Assembly: GCA_015490435.1 (NCBI GenBank) | Contig: WFXV01000064.1 | Span: 1-19,868, forward strand | Direction: 5' to 3' | DNA length: 19,868 nucleotides | From: Thermaceae bacterium | GTDB lineage: Bacteria; Deinococcota; Deinococci; Deinococcales; Marinithermaceae | Shown: one piece after another, positions 8,402 to 14,661 of the stretch | Position numbering within the stretch: position 1 is the first letter of the stretch | How the letters are laid out: every line of letters begins with the position of its first letter | Made by a program: the position numbers and the translations under genes | The notes under the pieces: model-generated | The model's input: only the letters and a program-made list of their open reading frames with translations | Told to the model about the DNA's origin: nothing | Databases searched by the model: none

Positions 8402-8429
8402 AAAAAAAGCGCCCCGAAAAACGGGGCGC
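8402..8429 (-). terminator. Intrinsic terminator in the uraA leader (attenuator)
   Basis: Read on the minus strand: GCGCCCCG, TTTTT loop, CGGGGCGC, then a run of seven T (8408-8402). The 8-bp perfect GC-rich stem with a U tract is a textbook terminator. No minus-strand gene lies upstream, so it can only act on the uraA leader. A 14-bp palindrome (CCACGCGCGCGTGG, 8429-8442) abuts it upstream and could form a competing hairpin. Confidence 0.82.
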
Positions 8430-8447
8430 CACGCGCGCGTGGTTTTT

Positions 8448-8476
8448 GGATCCTCCCGGCCTCACTCCGGGACTCC
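8448..8476 (-). promoter_or_regulatory. Stem-loop resembling a PyrR-binding leader element
   Basis: On the minus strand GGA...TCC forms a lower stem. A CCCGG/CCGGG upper stem follows, with a loop AGTGAGG and a purine-rich AGGA internal bulge on the 3' side. The order AGTCC...GTGAGGCC...GAGGA recalls the PyrR-binding loop of Bacillus pyr leaders (AGTCC-NGNGAGGC). The match is imperfect: the loop pairing differs. If the predicted promoter is right, the transcript would start near 8470 and lose the lower stem. Treat as a hypothesis. Confidence 0.3.
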
Positions 8477-8507
8477 ATCGTACCCCGGGGCGGCCGCCCT
8501 CCGTCAA
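8477..8507 (-). promoter_or_regulatory. Probable uraA promoter
   Basis: On the minus strand TTGACG (8507-8502) and TACGAT (8482-8477) flank a 19-bp spacer. Both hexamers are identical to those of the dctQ promoter, but the spacer is 2 bp longer than optimal, suggesting a weaker or regulated promoter. The predicted start falls at about 8470, upstream of the attenuator. Confidence 0.5.
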
Positions 8508-8517
8508 GCCCGGGATT

Positions 8518-8546
8518 TTGCCCTTTTGGCGGGGAAGCTATACAAT
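8518..8546 (+). promoter_or_regulatory. Promoter of prfB
   Basis: TTGCCC (8518-8523) and TACAAT (8541-8546) are spaced by 17 bp. The -10 box ends 9 nt before the ATG, so the 5' leader would be only a few nucleotides long and the mRNA nearly leaderless. No Shine-Dalgarno sequence fits in that space. It lies back to back with the uraA promoter. Confidence 0.6.
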
Positions 8547-8555
8547 GAGAAAGCC

Positions 8556-9636
8556 ATGGACGTGCGCGAACTCAAGAAACGACTCGACGCCCTCAGGGGG
8601 TATCTTTGACATCCCTGGAAAGGAAGCCCGTCTAAAGGAGCTCGAGCCCGAGCTCGAAAACCCCGCGCTCTGGTCCGACCCCGAGCGGGCCAAAAAGCTC
8701 AGCCAGGAGGCCGCCCGGCTCCGGAAGGTGGTGGAGGAGTACGCGGGGCTGAAGAAGGACCTCGAGGGGCTCGCCGAGCTGGTCGAGGAGCTCGGTCCCG
8801 AGGCCGCGGACGAGCTCGCCGCCGAGTTCGCCGAGGCCGAGCGGCGCCTGACCGGGCTCTACCGCGAGACCCTGCTCGCCTTCCCCCACGCCGAGAAGAA
8901 CGCGATCCTCACCATCCAGCCCGGCGCCGGCGGCACCGAGGCGATGGACTGGGCGCAGATGCTCTTGCGCATGTACACCAAGTGGGCGGAGAAGAAGGGC
9001 TTTTCCCTCGAGCTCGTGGACGTCGTCCCCGGCCCCGAGGCCGGCATCGACTACGCCCAGATGATCGTCCGGGGGGAGAACGCCTACGGCCTGCTCTCGG
9101 CCGAAGCCGGGGTGCACCGGCTGGTCCGGCCCTCCCCCTTCGACGCCTCCGGCCGCCGGCACACCAGCTTCGCCGGGGTCGAGGTGATCCCCGAGATCGA
9201 GGACGACATCGAGATCGAGATCCGTCCCGAGGACCTAAGGATCGACGTCTTCCGCAGCCAGGGCGCGGGCGGCCAGCACGTGAACACCACCGACAGCGCG
9301 GTGCGGATCGTCCACCTGCCCACCGGGATCACGGTGACCAGCCAGGCAACCCGGAGCCAGCACAAGAACAAGGAGCTCGCGCTCAAGGTGCTCAAAGCAA
9401 GGCTTTTTGAGCTCGAGGAGCGAAAGCGCCAGGAGGAGCTGAAAAAGCTTAAGGGGGAGGTGCGCCCCATCGAGTGGGGCAGCCAGATCCGGAGCTACGT
9501 CCTCGACAAGCAGTACGTCAAGGACCACCGCACCGGGCTGATGCGGCACGACCCCGACGCGGTGCTCGAGGGCGACCTCGACGAGTTCATCTGGGCGGGG
9601 CTCGAGTGGAAGGCGAAAAACCGCGCCCCGGCCTAG
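8556..9636 (+). CDS. prfB: Peptide chain release factor 2, expressed by +1 programmed frameshift
   Basis: RF2 recognises UGA and UAA stop codons and releases the finished peptide. The first 17 codons (MDVRELKKRLDALRGYL, 8556-8606) end at an in-frame TGA (8607-8609). The site reads AGG GGG TAT CTT TGA C, the classical prfB shift sequence, with an internal Shine-Dalgarno-like AGGGGG and slippery CTT. Skipping T8607 joins the frame running from 8608 to TAG 9636, for 359 residues in all. The joined protein has the stop-codon-recognising SPF at about 193-195, the catalytic GGQ at 238-240 (GAGGQHVNTTDSAVR), and the terminal WGSQIRSYVLD. Normal RF2 length. It ends directly against the convergent dehydrogenase gene. 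Confidence 0.97.
8595..8610 (+). promoter_or_regulatory. Programmed +1 frameshift site of prfB
   Basis: AGGGGG acts as an internal ribosome-binding sequence; TAT CTT TGA C then holds the slippery CTT and the poor-context TGA. When RF2 is scarce the ribosome slips to read GAC. This is a conserved autoregulatory recoding signal. Confidence 0.96.
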
Positions 9637-10325
9637 CTACCAGGGGAGCGGCCGGCCCTCCCCCTCGAAGAACCCGCCGGTAGGCCCGTCCTCGGGCAGG
9701 GTGGCGGCCCAGACCAGCGCCCGCACCCCTCCTCCGGCGAAAGCGGCGCCGCGGGACCGCCCATGCGGGTACGCACCCAGCCGGGGTGGACCGCGTTCAC
9801 CAGCACCCCCGTCCCCTTTAGCTCGGCGGCGAGCACCCGGGTCACCATGTTGAGGGCCGCCTTCGAGCTCCGGTAGGCGAGGTAGCCGGGCCCGGCGTGG
9901 GTGAGCGAACCCATGATCGAGGAGACGTTGACGATCCGCCCGTAGCGCTGGGCCACCATCATCGGGGCAAAGGCCTGGGCCAAGCGGAGTGCCCCGTAGA
10001 CGTTGACCTCGAAGGTCCGCGCCACCACCTCCACCGGCACCTCGAGCCCCCGCACCCCCTCGTCGAGGAGCACGCCGGCGTTGTTGATGAGCGCGTCGAG
10101 CCGCCCAAAGCGCTCGCGGACGAAGCGCACCGCGGCCTCGGCGTCCTCCGCCCGGGTCACGTCCAAGACGAGCGGCACCGCGCCGACCTCGGCCGCCGCC
10201 CGCTCCACCGCCGCCCGGTCGCGTCCCGAGAGGACGACTTGGTAGCCCCGGGCGAAAAGCTGCTTCGCCGCCTCGAAGCCGATCCCCCGGTTGGCGCCGG
10301 TGATCAGGGCCACCCGTGTTTCCAT
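9637..10325 (-). pseudogene. Short-chain dehydrogenase/reductase, frameshifted near the 3' end
   Basis: The N-terminal 200 residues are a classical SDR: TGANRGIG (9-16, NADP(H)-binding loop), NNAG (81-84), NVSS-x-GS (133-140) and the catalytic YRSSK (151-155, Y-x-x-x-K). The gene resembles carbonyl-reductase-like SDRs. After SPEEG (196-200) the frame reads on as an unlikely sequence (CGRWSGPPPCP) to a TAG at 9633-9635. One extra base in the C4 run at 9726-9729 restores a 229-residue protein ending GVRALVWAATLPEDGPTGG then FFEGEGRPLPW, exactly the family's usual C-terminus, stopping at 9637-9639. So it is either a recent frameshift or a sequencing error in a homopolymer. The catalytic residues precede the break. 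Start ATG at 10323-10325; substrate unknown. Confidence 0.85.
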
Positions 10326-10393
10326 ACCTAAAGCCTACCGGTCCGAAATAACCCTAAACGCGAGCCGTCTGCCCCTTAACCTAAAGTCAAACC
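10326..10393. promoter_or_regulatory. Divergent promoter region between the SDR gene and cas6
   Basis: These 68 bp must start transcription of both the dehydrogenase (-) and the whole cas operon (+). TAAAGT at 10382-10387 lies 6 nt before the cas6 ATG and could be a leaderless -10 box (4 of 6 matches). No Shine-Dalgarno sequence precedes either start codon. The sequence CCTAAA occurs three times on the + strand (10327, 10353, 10380), spaced 26 and 27 bp. The last copy overlaps the putative cas6 -10 box and the first touches the SDR start. No convincing -35 was found. Confidence 0.4.
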
Positions 10394-11149
10394 ATGACCC
10401 ATCGCATCGCGATCACGATGGTGCCCGAAACCGCAGGGGATCTGTCCTTTTCCTACCGCGAAGCCGTGCAGGGGCTGATCTACCACCTCCTGCCCGAGGA
10501 AACGAGCCGCTGGCTTCACGAGGAAGGCATCGCCACCGAACGCGGCCGCTGGAAGCCCTTCGTCTTCTCCCGGCTCATGGGCAAACTGCACCCCGACACC
10601 TCGACCAAGACCTTCCGGGTCACGGGTCCCATTACGTTGAAGGTGGCCTCGCCCCTCGAGGAGCTCGTGGAGAAGCTGGTCCTGGGGCTCGTAAAAAACC
10701 GGGCGCTCGTCCTGGCCGGGCTTCCCCTCAAGGTCGTGGGGCTCGAGCTCGAGCCCGTCCCCACCCCGCCCCCGAACGCGCTCCTGGTCGCCCGCGCCCC
10801 GGTCACCGTCTACGTCAAGGAAAACGGCCGTCGCCGCTACTTCGGGGCGCACGAACCCGAGTTCCCCCGCAGACTGCTCGAAAATCTCCGGGTCAAGGCC
10901 CGCGCCCTCGGCCTCACGGAGGCCGCCCAGGCCGAGGCCCGCATCCTCCCGCTGGATCCCGTTCCCCACAACAAGAAGGTCGAACGCTACCGCAACCTGA
11001 TCATCGAAGGCTGGATGGGCCGCTACCGGATCGAAGGGCACCCGGAGCTCGCCTGGGTCGCCCTCACCTCGGGGCTCGGGGCCCTGGGCAGCCAGGGTTT
11101 CGGATTCGTGGAGGTGGCCGGTGATCGGCGAAATCGCGAGAATCGGTGA
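10394..11149 (+). CDS. cas6: CRISPR-associated endoribonuclease Cas6
   Basis: Cas6 cuts the precursor CRISPR RNA within each repeat, leaving an 8-nt 5' handle on each crRNA. The 251-residue protein has two ferredoxin-like halves. The segment YHLLPEETSRWLHEEG with KPFVFS (residues 30-59) is where the family's catalytic histidine lies; H42 in WLHEEG is the best candidate, with K54 nearby. The C-terminal glycine-rich loop SGLGALGSQGFGFV (226-239) is the Cas6 hallmark. It is the first gene of the cas operon, and its last 29 bp overlap the start of cas8b. Confidence 0.93.
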   Translation: MTHRIAITMVPETAGDLSFSYREAVQGLIYHLLPEETSRWLHEEGIATERGRWKPFVFSRLMGKLHPDTSTKTFRVTGPITLKVASPLEELVEKLVLGLVKNRALVLAGLPLKVVGLELEPVPTPPPNALLVARAPVTVYVKENGRRRYFGAHEPEFPRRLLENLRVKARALGLTEAAQAEARILPLDPVPHNKKVERYRNLIIEGWMGRYRIEGHPELAWVALTSGLGALGSQGFGFVEVAGDRRNRENR

Positions 11150-13025
11150 AGCGGTCGCGGCCGGGGACGAGGGCCGATTGCTCGAGGCCCTCATCGAAGA
11201 CATCACCCCCCTCGCCCGCAAGGCCAAGGACAAGCCGCTTCTCATCCGCCTCGAGCTAAGAAGCGATCCTCCAGGGCTCGACCTGATCCCCCTCGAGCTC
11301 GACCCAACCCGCGCCAGCGAGTACGCCTGGGTCGGAAACGTCCGGGGCAACCGCCCGCAAACCCGGGCGACCACCTCCACCCTCGCCTACCTCCTCGGCC
11401 AAACGCCGGCCAAGCTTGCCGAAGACGAGCGCACGCCGCCCGACGTAAAAGCCCTTCTCGACCGCGTCTTTCCCGACCTCTTCCACGTGGACCCCACCCT
11501 TTCCGGAAAGGACCGCCGCTACGCCTTCCTGCTCGACGCCGCCCGGCTCGGACTCGTCACCGACGAGGAATGGCGGCAGGTCCTTTCGCAACCCCCCAAG
11601 GGCCGGGCCCAAAAACTCGCCGACCTCCTTCGCAAGCGGTTCGACCTGCCCAAGGACGGGGCCCTCTACACCCTGGTCCTCGACGGCCAGGTCATCGCCA
11701 AGCTCCCCTCCTACCGCCGATTCCTGGTCGAGGACCTGGTGGAAGAGGCCTTCGAAAAGGCCTCCACCGGCGTCTGCCACCTTTGCGGAGAAAAAGCCCC
11801 CCTCACCGCCGAGTTCACCCGGTTCAAAGTGCTCAAGTTCTACATCAACGACAAGCTGAGCTTCGCCTACGGCCTGGCACCAAACCACTGGGCCAAGAGC
11901 TACGCCGTCTGCCGCCGCTGCTACACCCACCTCCTCGCCGGGGAGCGCCACCTCGAAAAAGCCTTCCAGGCGTGGGTCCTCCGGACCGAAACCCTCCTCG
12001 TTCCCCATCTGGGCCACGCGCCCTTATCGCGGGAAGCGCTCGATGCGCTCAGCGAAGTCCTCACCGAAGCAGCCACCGGCCTCGACCGGATGGAGAACGT
12101 CCCACGGCTCCTGGCAAAACTCAAGGCCCAAACCGACCTACCTCAGCTCACCCTGCTCTTCGTCGAGCGCAGCCAGTCGGCGGTGAAGGTCAAAGAAGCG
12201 ATCTTCGAAGTCGAACCCTCCCGGATCTACTCCCTGCTCCTCGCGCTGAGCGAAGCCAACGCGTGGGCCGACGCGCACTTCGGCCGGCGCCTGGGCGAGG
12301 ACGGAAAACCCCGCCCATGGCTTCCGGGCCTTTCCGCGCTGCTCAACCTGCTGCCGCTCCAGCACCAAAAGGGCAGTCCCGAGGTCAAACCCGCGCTCTG
12401 GGCTTTCCGGCAAATCCTGCTCCAAGAGCCCATGGAAAGGAGCGCCTGGATCCGGGGCTTTCTCGAAAGCCTCCGTTTTGCCCACCGCAAGAACCCCAGC
12501 CTCTACGCCACCCGGTCCTGCACAATCCCCAACCGCTGCCCCGAGCTCCACAACCTCATCCCCCAGATGGCCGCGTTCCTCGTCTTTTTGGAAAAGGCAG
12601 GGGTGCTGAAGGAGGTGAAAGCCGTGCAAACCCAGTCCAAGAACCACCAAGACACCTTGGCCGAGCTCGCCCTCGACGAGCCCAAGTCGGCGCTCTTTCT
12701 GCTCGGCGTATTGCTCGCGCGGATAGCAAGCGAGCAATACAAGAAGGGCAAGACCAAGCCCATCCTGGAAAAGATCGGCTACCAGGGCATGCCCCTCGCC
12801 AAAGTCCGCCGCTTCGCGGTCGAGCTTTTCGAAAAGCTCGGCGAGTACCGCAGGCTGGACGCAAACAGCGAAGCGATCTTCGGCGAAGCCATGGAGCGCC
12901 TTGCCCGAAACGAAAGCCACTGGCCCCTTTCCGACGAGGAAAACGCCTTTTACATCCTGCTCGGCTACGGATACGAGACCCGGCGCATCCTCGGCGCCGG
13001 GCAGAGCGGAGGTGATGAAGCATGA
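11121..13025 (+). CDS. cas8b: Type I-B Cascade large subunit Cas8b (Csh1/TM1802-like)
   Basis: Cas8b is the large subunit of the type I-B interference complex and is expected to recognise the PAM. The 634-residue protein has a zinc-finger-like segment, C219-x2-C222 (VCHLCGEKAP) and C264-x2-C267 (AVCRRCYTHLLAGE). Between them is FKVLKFYINDKLSFAYGL, the arrangement typical of Csh1/TM1802 proteins. The rest is poorly conserved between families, so assignment rests on this motif, size and position between cas6 and cas7. The start is GTG at 11121 inside cas6, preceded by GGAGGTGG. No later in-frame ATG precedes the conserved part closely. The stop overlaps the cas7 start as ATGA. Confidence 0.88.
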   Translation: MIGEIARIGEAVAAGDEGRLLEALIEDITPLARKAKDKPLLIRLELRSDPPGLDLIPLELDPTRASEYAWVGNVRGNRPQTRATTSTLAYLLGQTPAKLAEDERTPPDVKALLDRVFPDLFHVDPTLSGKDRRYAFLLDAARLGLVTDEEWRQVLSQPPKGRAQKLADLLRKRFDLPKDGALYTLVLDGQVIAKLPSYRRFLVEDLVEEAFEKASTGVCHLCGEKAPLTAEFTRFKVLKFYINDKLSFAYGLAPNHWAKSYAVCRRCYTHLLAGERHLEKAFQAWVLRTETLLVPHLGHAPLSREALDALSEVLTEAATGLDRMENVPRLLAKLKAQTDLPQLTLLFVERSQSAVKVKEAIFEVEPSRIYSLLLALSEANAWADAHFGRRLGEDGKPRPWLPGLSALLNLLPLQHQKGSPEVKPALWAFRQILLQEPMERSAWIRGFLESLRFAHRKNPSLYATRSCTIPNRCPELHNLIPQMAAFLVFLEKAGVLKEVKAVQTQSKNHQDTLAELALDEPKSALFLLGVLLARIASEQYKKGKTKPILEKIGYQGMPLAKVRRFAVELFEKLGEYRRLDANSEAIFGEAMERLARNESHWPLSDEENAFYILLGYGYETRRILGAGQSGGDEA

Positions 13026-13969
13026 AGCCCCTAGACGGAGAAATCCTCTTCCTCTACGACGCCAAGATGGCCAACCCGAACGGCGACCCCGACGAGGAGA
13101 ACAAACCGCGCATGGACTACGCCACCGGCCGGGCCCTGGTCTCGGACGTGCGGCTCAAGCGCTACCTCCGGGACTACTGGCTCGAGCACGGGCTCGACAT
13201 CTGGGTCCGCACCCTCGAAGGCGAAACCGTCACCGCCGACGAGCGGCTCAAGGCGCTCGCCGAGGACTACAAGCGGGAAACCGGCGAGAAGGTGGATCCC
13301 AAAAAGCCGCCCGCCGAGTTCGTCACCTGGCTGCTCGAGCGCCTCATCGACGTCCGGCTCTTTGGCGCCACCATGCCGATCAAAGGGGAAGCCGCGGGGC
13401 AAGGCGGTGGCCTCACCTTTACCGGCCCCGTCCAGTTCGCCTGGGGCTATAGCCTCCACCCGGTGGAGATCGTGGAGTCCTCGACGATCTCCTCGCACTT
13501 CGCGGGAAGGGAAAGCGACTACGGCACCTTCGGCAAGGACTGGCGCATTCACTACGGCCTGATCGCCTTCTACGGGCGGGTCTCCGCCGCCCGGGGCAAG
13601 GCCACCGGGCTCAAGCCGGAAGACCTGGACCGGCTGGAAGAGGGCCTGCTTCGGTCGCTCGGCTCCCAAGCCACCACCCGGAGCAAGCTGGGCCAGACCC
13701 CGCGGCTCTACCTGCACGTTCGCTACCGGGAGGGCAAGTACCCCTTCCCGCCACCCGGCGACCTCCGCGATTACGTGCGCTTTCTACCCAAAGACGGCCT
13801 GGAAGCCCGCAAGGTCCGCTCGATCGCCGACTACGCCCTCGACCTCTCCCCGCTCGCCAAGACCCTGGAAAACATCAAGGACGCGATCGAGGAAGTGCGG
13901 GTCTGGCGCCACCCCGAGCTTTCCGCCGAAGGGATCGAAACGCTCCCGAAGCAGCTTCCAGTGAGCTGA
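13022..13969 (+). CDS. cas7: Type I-B Cascade backbone protein Cas7 (Csh2 family)
   Basis: Cas7 subunits form the helical backbone that holds the crRNA spacer. The 315-residue protein begins with a strand and the Csh2 signature NPNGDPDEENKPRMD (18-32), followed by SDVRLKRYLRDYW. Later come DVRLFGATMPIKGEA (the segment typical of Cas7 near the thumb), TGPVQFAWGYSLHPVEI and HYGLIAFYG. Its start ATG overlaps the cas8b stop (ATGA) and has a perfect GGAGGTGAT ribosome-binding sequence. The stop is 2 bp before cas5. Confidence 0.96.
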   Translation: MKPLDGEILFLYDAKMANPNGDPDEENKPRMDYATGRALVSDVRLKRYLRDYWLEHGLDIWVRTLEGETVTADERLKALAEDYKRETGEKVDPKKPPAEFVTWLLERLIDVRLFGATMPIKGEAAGQGGGLTFTGPVQFAWGYSLHPVEIVESSTISSHFAGRESDYGTFGKDWRIHYGLIAFYGRVSAARGKATGLKPEDLDRLEEGLLRSLGSQATTRSKLGQTPRLYLHVRYREGKYPFPPPGDLRDYVRFLPKDGLEARKVRSIADYALDLSPLAKTLENIKDAIEEVRVWRHPELSAEGIETLPKQLPVS

Positions 13970-13971
13970 CC

Positions 13972-14661
13972 ATGCGGGCGCTTCGCTTCGTGATCAGCGG
14001 AAAACTCGCCCACTTCCGCCGCTTTTACACGAACTCCTCCTCCCTCACCTACCCCATCCCCCCACCGCCCACCCTGCGAGGCCTCCTCGGCGCCGCGCTG
14101 GGACTCGGCCCGGAATACGCCCAAACGTTCGCGGAAAGCCTATTCGGCGTGCGTCCCGCGGCCCCCTGGCGCTTCCTGATGCAGACCGCGAACTACCTCA
14201 AGATCAAAAAGGGCGAGCTTCGTCTCGCCGGGGGCGAACACACCCAGATCCCCCTCCAGTTCGTCGCCCCCCGCGACTTCGAAGCGCGGGTCCGCTACGA
14301 GGTAATCGTCCTCGGCCCCGACCCCGATGCGCTCGCGGACGCCCTGAAAAACCCCAGGTACCCGCTCGCGCTGGGCCCCGCGTACGCGCTCGGACAAATC
14401 GAAGCGGTGACGCCGATCGAGGGCGAGGCAACCGACGGCTTTCAAGGGGAGGTCATGGGCGCGCTGCGCGCCGAGGCGATCTCCGGGCTTTGGGGGCCGG
14501 CCCGCCTGCTCCACGACCGCTACCCCCTCAAGCTCGCTGAGGACCGAACCCCGCTCGCGGTCGCGGACCTCGTGGTCGAGGCCGAAGGAAGTCCGGTTTC
14601 CGTGCGCTACGAGGGGAAGGTCTTCGTCACCGATGAAGGCGTCTGGAGTCTCGTGGGATGA
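13972..14661 (+). CDS. cas5: Type I-B Cascade subunit Cas5
   Basis: Cas5 caps the 5' handle of the crRNA and anchors Cas8b in Cascade. The 229-residue RAMP protein has an N-terminal strand ALRFVISGKLAHFRRF. It then has the Cas5 signature LTYPIPPPPTLRGLLGAALG (25-44), the conserved proline-rich turn and G-L-x-GA-G helix. The rest has strands typical of the RAMP fold but few conserved motifs. ATG at 13972 follows the cas7 stop by 2 bp. Its final 29 bp overlap cas3. Confidence 0.93.
   Translation: MRALRFVISGKLAHFRRFYTNSSSLTYPIPPPPTLRGLLGAALGLGPEYAQTFAESLFGVRPAAPWRFLMQTANYLKIKKGELRLAGGEHTQIPLQFVAPRDFEARVRYEVIVLGPDPDALADALKNPRYPLALGPAYALGQIEAVTPIEGEATDGFQGEVMGALRAEAISGLWGPARLLHDRYPLKLAEDRTPLAVADLVVEAEGSPVSVRYEGKVFVTDEGVWSLVG

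Noticed and set aside
7125..8609. A 494-codon + strand open frame antisense to uraA that ends at the prfB frameshift stop
   Set aside because: The long upstream part is an antisense shadow of uraA. Only its last 17 codons (from ATG 8556) are real, as the first part of prfB.
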